Positions 8,926 to 17,505 of a stretch of 64,000 nucleotides of DNA are shown here, piece by piece. The notes under the pieces were generated by a model. It did not search any database, was not told the origin of the DNA, and saw only the letters and a program-made list of their open reading frames with translations. The stretch is from Chryseobacterium vaccae (GTDB lineage Bacteria; Bacteroidota; Bacteroidia; Flavobacteriales; Weeksellaceae). The translations under genes and the position numbers were made by a program. Within the stretch, counting starts at the first letter, position 1, and every line of letters begins with the position of its first letter. The stretch covers positions 1,240,001 through 1,304,000 of the forward strand of contig NZ_VSWH01000001.1 in assembly GCF_009602705.1 (NCBI RefSeq). Reading direction: 5' to 3'.

Positions 8926-9852
8926 ATGACTTTCGAAGAAATTAAACAACGGATCCTTAATGCAGAGAAACTGCATATAAAAAAATTTAAAGAATCATTA
9001 AAACAGGCCGGGCTCCCTCATGTATTACAGTACTGCTTTCCCCGTTTTCATATTAACGATAAAAGGAAGGTGTATTCTTATACCGTAGAGCTGCTTTTTG
9101 ATATCGAATACAATGAATATCTGTATTGGGAGGGCAAACACTTAATCAGTGTAAATCCGGAGACGGGAGAAAAAGGGATTGTGATCAATAACTCCTATAA
9201 AGGCATATTAATATATCAGTCAGAATCCGCTCTGCTTACCCTGGAAGGTGATCCTACTATTGTAACAGACCTCCCGGTGGCAGAAATCAGGGACATCCTG
9301 GAGAATGAAAAATTAGTCAACCAGGATTATTTCAGCCCTCTTTATTATACAGAAGAACCTATACCTCCTCAAAAATCTCCTATGGTGGATAAAACATTAA
9401 ATCCTCTACAACTATTTATCAACGATCAGGAAGTGGATCCCCGTACTATATTATACGATGAGTTTTATTACAGAAAATATATTGGAGGTAAAGAAATATA
9501 TCCTTTTGAACTCTATATTGACCTGAATGATTTTAATGAAAGAATGCAACCTAAATATGCAGAGCTGCTGAATGAATTAATCGCAGATGACCTGCTGGTC
9601 AACGAAAACTATGCCCTGGAACTATTTGAAAACCTCACGGAATATCCTTCCTATAAAGATATTCTGGATGACACCTTGGATATGAAAGAAAAAATGAACT
9701 TTCTGGATCCATTTCTTATATCTCAGATCTTTAATGAATATTTTTGGAAAAACAATAAAGACACTTGGTGCTGGATCATAAGAGAGGTGCTGTATTTTAA
9801 TAAAAATGGAGATAAAATTATAATGAAAGGCAACGCCCAGAGAATAGACTAA
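8926..9852 (+). CDS. hypothetical protein of the small-protein array
   Basis: 308 residues, soluble and acidic. The first half is beta-rich (YSYTVELLFDIEYNEYLYWE, then KHLISVNPETGEKG), the second half is helical and charged (ELLNELIADDLLVNENYALE). It starts 19 bp after the second pentapeptide gene, probably in the same transcript. I recognise no family. Its composition and context fit an immunity or toxin-partner protein, but nothing in the sequence proves that. Confidence 0.75.
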   Translation: MTFEEIKQRILNAEKLHIKKFKESLKQAGLPHVLQYCFPRFHINDKRKVYSYTVELLFDIEYNEYLYWEGKHLISVNPETGEKGIVINNSYKGILIYQSESALLTLEGDPTIVTDLPVAEIRDILENEKLVNQDYFSPLYYTEEPIPPQKSPMVDKTLNPLQLFINDQEVDPRTILYDEFYYRKYIGGKEIYPFELYIDLNDFNERMQPKYAELLNELIADDLLVNENYALELFENLTEYPSYKDILDDTLDMKEKMNFLDPFLISQIFNEYFWKNNKDTWCWIIREVLYFNKNGDKIIMKGNAQRID

Positions 9853-9981
9853 CTATAGTTGATACGGTATATCAGCCATGAAAATAAAAAATGAATCAGG
9901 AAAAATTATATCCTTTGCACGGATTTCAGTTCTTAATTTTTAATTCAACAACAGTAACTACAGTAAAAACAGAATAAAGCT

Positions 9982-10563
9982 ATGCAAGATTTAAACGAAA
10001 TCCTATTGAATTTAAAAAGCAATGATTCTGAAGTTATAGAAAAAGCCCTGGATGATTTAGCCCAATCAGGATATGAGAATTCTTTAGAACTTATTTTACC
10101 TTTTTTAAGGCATCATTCAAAAGAAGTAAGAGAAACCGCTGTATTTAATCTTGGAGAAATAAAGGATGAAAAAGCAATTCCCTACATTATAGACACCGCA
10201 AAAAATGAGGAAGAATCCGTAAGAATGTTTGCTATATTGGCTTTAGATAATTATAGAAGTGATGCTATATTAAAAGTTCTGCTTGAGGAAGTAAAACGGC
10301 CCAAAGTATCTGCCTCCCCTAAACAGCGGGCTGCTGAACAACTAAAGAATTATCCTTGTAAAGAAGCTCAGGAAGCATTAATATTTTTAATTCTCAATGA
10401 TGAAAATCCATATATATTTATCCCTGCAGCAGATTCTTTATATTCAATGAATGATAAGGATTTACTGGATCTCTGGAAAAAAATAGACACATCATACAAT
10501 CATGATTATGTAAATTCGGTTGCCCGAAAAGCGATAGAAGATATAGAAAACAACCAGAGTTGA
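9982..10563 (+). CDS. HEAT-repeat protein
   Basis: 193 residues made of helical pairs typical of HEAT/PBS-lyase repeats: ELILPFLRHHSKEVRETAVF, NLGEIKDEKAIPYIIDTAKN, EEESVRMFAILALDNYRSDA and a less regular C-terminal pair. It probably acts as a protein-binding solenoid; there are no phycocyanobilin-lyase residues to suggest enzyme activity. Stand-alone HEAT proteins of this size are common in bacterial immunity-gene clusters, which is the likeliest reading here given its neighbours. Confidence 0.82.
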   Translation: MQDLNEILLNLKSNDSEVIEKALDDLAQSGYENSLELILPFLRHHSKEVRETAVFNLGEIKDEKAIPYIIDTAKNEEESVRMFAILALDNYRSDAILKVLLEEVKRPKVSASPKQRAAEQLKNYPCKEAQEALIFLILNDENPYIFIPAADSLYSMNDKDLLDLWKKIDTSYNHDYVNSVARKAIEDIENNQS

Positions 10564-10763
10564 AGATAAAAACAGATCCACATCTTTTTCAGAACCCGTT
10601 TCTTCTGTTTCCGGCTTCAGACCATACGTGCTATGCTTTCAGTAAAGATATTGGTCAAATGATGTGAATTAAAAAAATACGTAAAGAGGATACAATTTTT
10701 AACCCCGTAATGTGTAATTTTATCGGCCTTACAATAAAAACTATATTAAAATAAAACTATACC

Positions 10764-12191
10764 ATGAAAAACGAATATCTGGTTTCTGAAGAAGCTAAAG
10801 AAATGCTTGCAGAACTTTCTGAAAAAATGGATGAATTGCTGGTTGAAGGCCGTACTTACCATTCTGAGGTCAACATAGATGAACACGGAAGTTCCAGAGA
10901 CGGCATTTATTTTTATGAAAATGGAGTTCTTCATGACTTTAATAATTTCGGAAAATACGCCAAAGAGGAAATCAGAGAACACATTGAAAGCATTAATCGC
11001 TTCAATTTTATAAAACTGCTTACCTTTTTCCCTGTATATTCAAAAATAAAATTCACTTTCAAAAAAAGAGAACTGATTCAGGCGGAAAAATTCAGCATTC
11101 CCATGCTGCTGGAAAGCGTTAAAAGTAAAGTGATAAAACGGCTCATGCTGTTTGTTGATAATGATCAGGTTTTACATAAAGCAGAAGTACTGCTTCACTT
11201 TAAAAAAGAAGGAAATGAAATCGGAATGTTTGTAGATTCAACTTATTATTATGATAACAAAATAAGTTCATATGATGATACAGCCAATAAAGAAGATATT
11301 CTTTCCATTTATCATCAATTAGACGGTAAAATAGAAACCCTTTATTTTATCTGTGAAAATGACACAATTCAGGCACAATCCTATCCGGCTTTTAAAGAAC
11401 ATGGGCTCCAGCTTTTAACTGTATCTCAGATTGAATCAGATCCGGAATATAAAAAACGTAAAGAAGCTTCAGAAGAATGTAAAAAACTCCGAAATGATTT
11501 TTTCAATTCTTTAGGAAAACCCGATGAACACATCATTTATTTAAGTCTAGGCGGACTCGGGGATCATTCATGGCCGGAAGACAGCACTTTACACAATTCC
11601 TGTAAAATGAGGGTTATTTATACCCCGGAATCAACGGTTTTAATGACTGACGGGCTTTCTGATATTTACAGATACTCTGATGACGATGAACATTTAGAAC
11701 ACAATGGCATTGGTGCAGAATTTTACATGGAATTTCATAGTACGGTTCCGTATGAAATTATTCATAAGCATTTTGCCGTAGCACTGATCAACAGTGTATC
11801 TCAGATGGCTATCGGGCATGGTGATTTTAAAAGTCTGATGGAAAACCTCAGAGTGACTTTTGTAGAATTCAGCGAAGAAAATATTGAGCTCTGGGTAACC
11901 AGTGAAAACAACCCCAACCAGGATCTGTCCAGCTTTTTGGTTTCTGAAGATTTTATAGAAGACGAGAGTTTTGGAGTGTTGTTAGGTATAGAATCGAAGA
12001 CTGTTCCTCAAAAACTGCAGCTAAATCTGGAAGAAATCTTACTGATAAGCATCAAACCTGTTGTCAAGAAATGGCTTTCAAAAGACCAACTAAGGAGTGA
12101 TAACAATGAAGAAGCAAAACAGCATATTATCAAAGAATTTAAAGATAGTGGATCGTGGAACTTAGTGCCTCTTACCTATCACAGTAAATAG
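10764..12191 (+). CDS. SUFU (suppressor of fused)-domain-like protein
   Basis: 475 residues. Residues 1-240 are a mixed alpha/beta region of unknown type (EHGSSRDGIYFYENGVLHDF early on). Residues about 265-450 resemble a SUFU domain: IYTPESTVLMTDGLSDIYRY, GIGAEFYMEFHSTVPYEI, then an AVALINSVSQ helix and two beta stretches (VLLGIESKTVPQKL). Bacterial SUFU domains are recurrent immunity proteins of polymorphic-toxin systems. No toxin gene is present in the window, so this would be an orphan. The SUFU call rests on the GLSD and EFYME signatures and overall pattern only. Confidence 0.6.
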   Translation: MKNEYLVSEEAKEMLAELSEKMDELLVEGRTYHSEVNIDEHGSSRDGIYFYENGVLHDFNNFGKYAKEEIREHIESINRFNFIKLLTFFPVYSKIKFTFKKRELIQAEKFSIPMLLESVKSKVIKRLMLFVDNDQVLHKAEVLLHFKKEGNEIGMFVDSTYYYDNKISSYDDTANKEDILSIYHQLDGKIETLYFICENDTIQAQSYPAFKEHGLQLLTVSQIESDPEYKKRKEASEECKKLRNDFFNSLGKPDEHIIYLSLGGLGDHSWPEDSTLHNSCKMRVIYTPESTVLMTDGLSDIYRYSDDDEHLEHNGIGAEFYMEFHSTVPYEIIHKHFAVALINSVSQMAIGHGDFKSLMENLRVTFVEFSEENIELWVTSENNPNQDLSSFLVSEDFIEDESFGVLLGIESKTVPQKLQLNLEEILLISIKPVVKKWLSKDQLRSDNNEEAKQHIIKEFKDSGSWNLVPLTYHSK

Positions 12192-12489
12192 TGTAAAAAT
12201 GATTCAGGTTCCGGCATAAACAGACCCTTATTTTTCCGTTTTAGCGTTATATAAGCCATTCATCTCAAACGAAAATAGGCTCAAATACTGCGCTTCCACC
12301 AGATAAAGCTGCGTTTGTTCATTTGCTTAAAAGTATTCTATGCTTTGGATTAAATTTGAATAACAGATTGTCCGGAAAGGATAAAAGATACAAGCCGATC
12401 ATCAGGTATAAGGTATGACTTTCATAACCTAAAACCTGACTGAATCAGAAATTATCCCTTATGAATATCAATCTTAAATAATAAATTTA
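12192..12489. other. gap without recognisable gene
   Basis: About 300 bp between the SUFU-like and Tdi1-like genes. I see no frame with coding character, no strong hairpin and no direct repeat. It separates two array genes that may therefore have separate promoters. A decayed gene cannot be excluded. Confidence 0.4.
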
Positions 12490-13086
12490 GTGACTGAATT
12501 TGAAATAATATACAACTCTTTTATGGGGTTTATGGAGACATCTGAAAACTATGCCAACGCTGATGATGAATTAATTGATGAGTACAGAGGTGTTTTCATG
12601 GATCCTAAAGATGAGACAGACGTTATCACAGAAATCTGGAAAAAATACGGTTTTTGTCTCTATAAGAATGGATTGTTTTCCCTGTTAAATCCCAAAGAAT
12701 ACAACAGGCTGGCCAGAAATTTTCCTGAAGTTTCAGAGAAAGCAGAAGTTTTTGCAAGAACGGCCACCGGTTGCCTGTTTTTATGGGAAGAATATAGTTT
12801 CGGAAGAAATATTGCTTTTTTGAATATTCATACGGGAGAGAAAAGCATCATCTCTACAAGCTTCAATGTGTTAATAGAGTGGAATTTAACAGCGTCAAAC
12901 TATTGGACGGAAGACTGTTACGGCAAAGTAGAATTTGCGGTAATGGATAGGTTTAAGCATATCCCGAACAATCAGTGTGGGGGGTATTCCTTAGCTTTGC
13001 CTCTGGGAGGAAAAGAACGCCTTGATCATATGGAATTATTCAATTATAAGACCCATCTTGAATTATTATCACAGCTTCATCATTAA
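12490..13086 (+). CDS. Tdi1 / GAD-like (DUF1851-type) immunity protein
   Basis: 198 residues with a GTG start; the next in-frame ATG is codon 12. The order of motifs fits the GAD-like plus DUF1851 architecture of the type VI immunity protein Tdi1: an N-terminal acidic segment, IWKKYGFCLYKNGLFSLLNP (compare the family's W..GFG.F..G.....NP), EVFARTATGCLFLWEEYSFG (compare RTAFGDLF), then FLNIHTGEKS, and a C-terminal part with GGYSLALPLGGKE. Tdi1-type proteins neutralise a cognate DNase effector. No effector is encoded nearby. This is the clearest immunity-type member of the array. Confidence 0.7.
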   Translation: MTEFEIIYNSFMGFMETSENYANADDELIDEYRGVFMDPKDETDVITEIWKKYGFCLYKNGLFSLLNPKEYNRLARNFPEVSEKAEVFARTATGCLFLWEEYSFGRNIAFLNIHTGEKSIISTSFNVLIEWNLTASNYWTEDCYGKVEFAVMDRFKHIPNNQCGGYSLALPLGGKERLDHMELFNYKTHLELLSQLHH

Positions 13087-13189
13087 AAAAACGGCTGGAA
13101 TGATAGCCTGTTACCAGATGAGCAGAAAAAAATAATCACTATTTTTAAAAATAAAACCAAAATAACAACCATTTTAAAATTTTAGAACC

Positions 13190-13600
13190 ATGAAAAAAAC
13201 AGTATTCATTTGTTGTCTTTTATTCGGAATATCTATGGTAAGTGCGCAGACTATAGAATCAGGAAGCCGCAGTACAACGGGCTATATCAAAAGTGACGGT
13301 ACCATAGAAAACAGCAGCCGTTCAACGGTTGGTTATATTAAAAGCGACGGTACTATTGAAAACAAAAGCCGCAACACCATCGGTTACATCAAAAGCGACG
13401 GTACTATAGAAAACGGCAGCCGTTCAACGGTTGGTTACGTTAAAAAAGATGGTACTGTAGAAAACAGCAGCCGTTCGACGATTGGTTACATCAAAGATGA
13501 TGGAACCGTAGAAAACAGCAGCCGCAGTACGATTGGCTATGCCAGAGGTGTTAAAAAAGAATGGGCAGCGGTAGTATATTTTTTTTTCAAGATGAATTAA
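13190..13600 (+). CDS. secreted 5-fold beta-flower repeat protein
   Basis: 136 residues: a signal peptide (MKKTVFICCLLFGISMVSAQ) followed by about six tandem repeats of 17 residues, consensus SRSTIGYIKSDGTIENS, and a C-terminal tail ending WAAVVYFFFKMN. The 51-bp period of the DNA reflects this coding repeat. The pattern fits what I know as the 5-fold beta-flower family of small exported Bacteroidota proteins, in which each repeat makes one blade of a closed ring. The aromatic tail resembles the end of relatives, although a T-run within the last codons could hide a frameshift. Function unknown. Confidence 0.75.
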   Translation: MKKTVFICCLLFGISMVSAQTIESGSRSTTGYIKSDGTIENSSRSTVGYIKSDGTIENKSRNTIGYIKSDGTIENGSRSTVGYVKKDGTVENSSRSTIGYIKDDGTVENSSRSTIGYARGVKKEWAAVVYFFFKMN

Positions 13601-13665
13601 TGTTCAATTCTGTAAGATAGGTCAATCCTGTTAAAAATACAATTAACCTTCAGACTCAGTTATAT

Positions 13666-13699
13666 AAAAGCGGCAGATATTTCAATATTTGCCGCTTTT
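13666..13699. terminator. bidirectional hairpin terminator
   Basis: A 16-bp arm at 13666-13681 pairs with 13684-13699 with one G/T-type mismatch, A-run on one side and T-run on the other. It follows the beta-flower gene on the plus strand, and on the minus strand it follows the tRNA-3'-end-like sequence at 13703-13719. Confidence 0.75.
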
Positions 13700-13701
13700 G
13701 T

Positions 13702-13722
13702 GATCTCAACAGGATTCAAACC
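13702..13722 (-). other. headless tRNA 3' end (T-arm plus acceptor strand)
   Basis: Read on the minus strand, 13719-13700 is GGTTTGAATCCTGTTGAGAT followed by CACA. It parallels the T-loop and acceptor end of the tRNA-Arg at 18.6 kb (GGTTTGAATCCTGTCGAGGT) with two differences. No 5' acceptor, D-arm or anticodon arm exists upstream, so it is not a tRNA gene. It is followed by a terminator, as a real tRNA end would be. Read as a possible attachment-site scar. Confidence 0.5.
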
Positions 13723-13810
13723 TATAGATTAAAGCAATATTTCTCCATTGAATGTATTTCACATTAACCAGAATTTTGTAAGTTAGTCTGGTGAAAAAAC
13801 GAACGCATGA

Positions 13811-14620
13811 ATGAAGGTCAATTTTTATAAACCGAAAAACAGCATCCTGAAAAATTATATTGAAGGGTATTATTTTATGGCTGGCAATCAAGATTCAAAT
13901 CCTATACAATATCTTACTTTTCCTAACAATTTCTGCATCTTATCCACCACTTACAATTCTGATACGATTCTTGAAGAAAACCGGATTATGGTGACCCCTT
14001 CTACCCAAAATAAAGTTTGGACTGACCTGGTTTTCCGGTATAATTATCCTATTGAAGTTTTTTGCGAACAGCCAATCAATGAGATTACCCTCTATTTTAA
14101 ACCCCTCGGATTAAATCATTTCGTGAGTGATTTGGAGAAAATATTTGCTCAACGAAAAAACCTTACCAGCTATACTCCTTTTCCTGATTTTAAGGATACA
14201 ATGAAACAAATTTTAACTAACCCAAACCGGGAACAGCAAATTGAGTTATTAGAAAACTACTGGATTTCAAAATTCCAGCTAAAAGATCTATCCTTAATGG
14301 AGCAAATTTTATCGGACATTGAAAAGGATATGAAAATCGAAGAAATTGCAGAGAAATATAACCTGTCAAGGCAATACATCAATAAACTATTTATTAAAAA
14401 CATAGGAAAAACATCTTCTGAATACCGGAAAATCCATCGTTTCAGAAATACATTGATCAACCGGAAGAAAAGCAAAAACCTTACAGATTTATCTTACGGA
14501 AATCTCTTTTTCGATCAATCTCACTTCATCAAAGATTTTAAGGAATTAACCCGTATAAAACCAAGTACATTTTTCAAAAACGTTGACACAAGCAAGGAAA
14601 ACATCTGGCTTTTTATATAA
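13811..14620 (+). CDS. AraC-family transcriptional regulator
   Basis: 269 residues. The C-terminal 100 residues contain two helix-turn-helix units: EEIAEKYNLSRQYINKLF and, after a linker, DLSYGNLFFDQSHFIKDFKE ending RIKPSTFFK, which is the AraC/XylS pattern. The N-terminal part (KVNFYKPKNSILKNYIEGYY) is the ligand-sensing half of the type common in flavobacterial AraC proteins. A competing upstream ATG at 13807 hits a stop after seven codons in another frame, so the ATG at 13811 is the start. No obvious target gene adjoins it, since the next genes are convergent. Confidence 0.88.
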   Translation: MKVNFYKPKNSILKNYIEGYYFMAGNQDSNPIQYLTFPNNFCILSTTYNSDTILEENRIMVTPSTQNKVWTDLVFRYNYPIEVFCEQPINEITLYFKPLGLNHFVSDLEKIFAQRKNLTSYTPFPDFKDTMKQILTNPNREQQIELLENYWISKFQLKDLSLMEQILSDIEKDMKIEEIAEKYNLSRQYINKLFIKNIGKTSSEYRKIHRFRNTLINRKKSKNLTDLSYGNLFFDQSHFIKDFKELTRIKPSTFFKNVDTSKENIWLFI

Positions 14621-14768
14621 TTAAGGCTGGAATTTACTTCTTGTTATAGGTTTTGAGAGCCACTGTAAAATCAAATTCCTTAAAAAAGATAAAAATGAAT
14701 GAATCTTATTCTTGATGACCGTTATAACTTCCCTCTTCCATCACCAGGCTTCAAATCTATAAACCTCT

Positions 14769-16802
14769 CTAATGCTGATTTTCAGATTTATTAGAAACCG
14801 TACTGTTCATCAGATCATCTGCTTTTTTATCTAATCCGGAGCGAAGTGGAATGAAAAATTTAAACGGATGTTTAATAAAATATCTGAAAATTTCTTTATA
14901 GATCTCGCTTACCTGTCCGAAGTTCATTTTTCTTGATCTGAAAGCCAGGAACATAGACAATGAAAAGCTTACCAGGAAGTTGAAAAACCCAATCAGGAAA
15001 ACTGTAATAAAAGAGATCCAGAAAGTGTAGGAATCTACTGAAAAATCCTTACCATAAAGTCCTAATGCAAAGTTTCCGGCGGCAAAAGTGATGTGTCTGA
15101 TATCAAGATCAAGCCCGAAAAACAGCCCGATGGGTGCTGTTGCCCCCAGAAATACCCCGAACCAGAAGTTGGAAATAATTCCAGGCCAGTTTTTAGCATA
15201 ATATTTAGACAATCCTTTGGCAAACTTTTTACCGAAAAAGTTTCTGATGGAAAGGTTTTTGGCAATTCTCTCGGGAATCTGGTAAAATACGGAGTTGTTC
15301 CCGATGTTTCCGGAAATAATTCCCGAAATAAACAGATAAAACCCAGCTATGGATGCGTGCAAAATAGCTTTTGACTTAAACGGATCTAAGTCTTTTAATA
15401 ATTTATCAGATCGTTCAACAGCAAGGTTTTGAGAGAAAAATACATCAAGACCATAAATGATGGCCAAAGCAATCGGGAATGAAAGCAGTACGTTTCCAAC
15501 AAAAGCAATGAACTGGCTTCTGAACAGCTTAGATACAAGGTGGGCGAATTCGGTATTATTTCTTTTGTTGTTGCCTTCTTCCGACAGAACCTTCGTCATG
15601 GTAGCGGCAGTCATGGCAGGCTGTTTTGTTGCCAGCGTAAAGCCCATCAGATAAATCATAATGAACCCCATTGCATAGTTCATGGAATATAAAAACGCAT
15701 GGGAGAAATCACTTCCGGGAATATAGCCGTAAAGCATTTTCAGGACACAGAGCGCTCCTACAATAATTCCACCGCCACTCGCTTTATAGAACATCGTCAT
15801 ATACTCTTTCCTTGTGGAAGTAATATAATGAGTGCCTGTTTCTGCGGTATGGTTGGTAATAAGGTGTGAGATCAGACGGGTACTGTCGTTGATCAGATCG
15901 GCAATATTATTTTTATGGGATTTATAATTCAGGATATTGAAGACCAGCTGTTTTGATTTAATCATTACATCTTCTTCGTTATCGATTACCAGAAGCTGCA
16001 CTATTTCATAAATCCTTTCGGTTTGCTGGCGAATCTTCAACAGTGACTGGTTAATTTTTCCTGATATCCCGTATTTATCTGAGTTTTTGAAAGCAATATT
16101 AACGAATTCCAGACATTGTTCCGAATATATTTTAATCTGCTTATAACGGCTGTCTTTGGAATGCAGCTGAAGTTCAGGATCCTTTCTCAGATCTTCCGCC
16201 AATGTTTCCAGTTCGTTCTGCAAAGCCAGAAAAGGGTTGTCCAGATTCCTGTATTGCGGGGCCATTCTTACAACCTCTACTTCCATCGCCATTCCTGTAA
16301 CCCTCCATGAAAGGATATTCATTGAGAAGATCAGCTCTTTTTTTACGTTGGGTTTAACAATAAAATCGGAAGCTCCCAGAAGGACAAGGAATTCATCAAT
16401 CTCATTTTCAGGAAGATTGTGAAGGTATTTTAAGTCTTTTTTGGGTCTTAAACTGACATTATCAATCATATACCACACTGTTTTTTCATTTTCAACAGGT
16501 GGCAGCAGCTTGTTCAGGATTCTTTTTTTAAGTTCAGGGAAGAAAGCATTTTCCGACAGAATATTAGCTTCAGTCAGCGAAAGGTTAAAAGGTCTCCCTC
16601 TGAATATATTGTGAATATAATGTTTAAAGTTTTCAGCAAAAACAGGGTTGTTTCTTAAAAAATTAAGAACATCCGTAAAATCAGCTCTTTTAATACTCTC
16701 TAAAAACTCGGCAAAGGGTTCCAGAGAAAGGGTCTCATTCTTAAAAGAGAAGTATTTTTTAAGAACAGATTCAAAATTTGTGCTGGAATTAAAGAATTTC
16801 AT
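14769..16802 (-). CDS. SpecificRecomb-family membrane protein
   Basis: 677 residues. The N-terminal 320 residues are soluble and helical. The C-terminal half has several membrane segments (for example GGGIIVGALCVLKMLYGYIP and FWISFITVFLIGFFNFLVSF) and the conserved block LATKQPAMTAATM. This matches the Pfam family called site-specific recombinase (SpecificRecomb), named after Neisseria gcr. The membrane topology and lack of Ser/Tyr recombinase residues argue against a recombinase, so the actual role is unknown. It lies 13 bp after mtgA and is probably co-transcribed with it. Confidence 0.8.
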   Translation of the reverse strand: MKFFNSSTNFESVLKKYFSFKNETLSLEPFAEFLESIKRADFTDVLNFLRNNPVFAENFKHYIHNIFRGRPFNLSLTEANILSENAFFPELKKRILNKLLPPVENEKTVWYMIDNVSLRPKKDLKYLHNLPENEIDEFLVLLGASDFIVKPNVKKELIFSMNILSWRVTGMAMEVEVVRMAPQYRNLDNPFLALQNELETLAEDLRKDPELQLHSKDSRYKQIKIYSEQCLEFVNIAFKNSDKYGISGKINQSLLKIRQQTERIYEIVQLLVIDNEEDVMIKSKQLVFNILNYKSHKNNIADLINDSTRLISHLITNHTAETGTHYITSTRKEYMTMFYKASGGGIIVGALCVLKMLYGYIPGSDFSHAFLYSMNYAMGFIMIYLMGFTLATKQPAMTAATMTKVLSEEGNNKRNNTEFAHLVSKLFRSQFIAFVGNVLLSFPIALAIIYGLDVFFSQNLAVERSDKLLKDLDPFKSKAILHASIAGFYLFISGIISGNIGNNSVFYQIPERIAKNLSIRNFFGKKFAKGLSKYYAKNWPGIISNFWFGVFLGATAPIGLFFGLDLDIRHITFAAGNFALGLYGKDFSVDSYTFWISFITVFLIGFFNFLVSFSLSMFLAFRSRKMNFGQVSEIYKEIFRYFIKHPFKFFIPLRSGLDKKADDLMNSTVSNKSENQH

Positions 16803-16815
16803 TAGTACAAAGATA

Positions 16816-17460
16816 CTATTTCAAACTCACATTCCTCATTTGTCTCATGATCCAATTGTGTTTCTTTCTTAAATAAGGAGATGGGTTCTTTGGATCATAC
16901 TTCTTTGGATTAGGCAATACTGCGGCAATCCATGCGGCATCTGATGCGCTTAGATCTTTGGAAGATTTTCCAAAATAATATTGAGCGGCCGCTTCTACCC
17001 CAAATACTCCCTGTCCCATTTCAATGGAATTAAGGTATCTTTCCAGGATAATATCTTTGCTCCATACCTTTTCTATGATGAAGGTATATATGGCTTCAAG
17101 CCCTTTTCTAAGCCAGCTTCTGCCCTGCCACAGAAAAACATTTTTTGCAGTCTGCTGGGAAATGGTGCTTCCTCCTCTGATCTTCTTCCCTTTTTCATTG
17201 TGTTTCATTGCTTTTTCTATAGCAGTATAATCAAACCCGTCATGATTAAAGAACTTCTGGTCTTCAGAGGCAATCACTGCTTTTTTTACGTTATTTCCCA
17301 TTTCGTCATAAGAAATATAATCCCGGTGCAGTTTCCCGTACTCAAAAAGACCACCTATCTGAGTAATCGTGATAGGCGGATTGAAAAACCTACCCCAAAT
17401 GATAAAAACTACATTCAGGACAAGAACGATGAAAATCAGCTGTTTAATTTTTTTCCACAT
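16816..17460 (-). CDS. mtgA: monofunctional peptidoglycan transglycosylase
   Basis: About 214 residues. One N-terminal membrane anchor (IFIVLVLNVVFIIWGRFF) is followed by a GT51 glycosyltransferase domain with motif 1 EDQKFFNHDGFD (catalytic Glu), motif 2 RGGSTISQQTAKN, motif 3 RKGLEAIYT and motif 4 ERYLNSIEMG. It has no transpeptidase domain, which defines the monofunctional MtgA type. It polymerises lipid II into glycan strands at the inner membrane. I chose MWKKIKQ (17460) over an upstream in-frame start at 17484 because it gives the usual short cytoplasmic lead. It lies between a substrate-binding lipoprotein gene and the SpecificRecomb gene. Confidence 0.93.
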   Translation of the reverse strand: MWKKIKQLIFIVLVLNVVFIIWGRFFNPPITITQIGGLFEYGKLHRDYISYDEMGNNVKKAVIASEDQKFFNHDGFDYTAIEKAMKHNEKGKKIRGGSTISQQTAKNVFLWQGRSWLRKGLEAIYTFIIEKVWSKDIILERYLNSIEMGQGVFGVEAAAQYYFGKSSKDLSASDAAWIAAVLPNPKKYDPKNPSPYLRKKHNWIMRQMRNVSLK

Positions 17461-17505
17461 AGTTTTTCGTAAAATGAAATGCAAAAATAAGCAAATGTCC
17501 GGATT

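Noticed and set aside
13258..13560. 51-bp tandem repeats that could suggest a CRISPR array or minisatellite
   Set aside because: The units are contiguous, without spacers, and in frame within a signal-peptide-bearing coding sequence with 17-residue period.
13700..13790. Possible complete tRNA gene on the minus strand
   Set aside because: Only the T-arm and acceptor end are present; no matching 5' acceptor strand, D-arm or anticodon arm was found upstream.
14769..16802. SpecificRecomb protein as evidence of a mobile element
   Set aside because: It is a multi-pass membrane protein without serine or tyrosine recombinase active-site motifs, in a cell-wall gene context.
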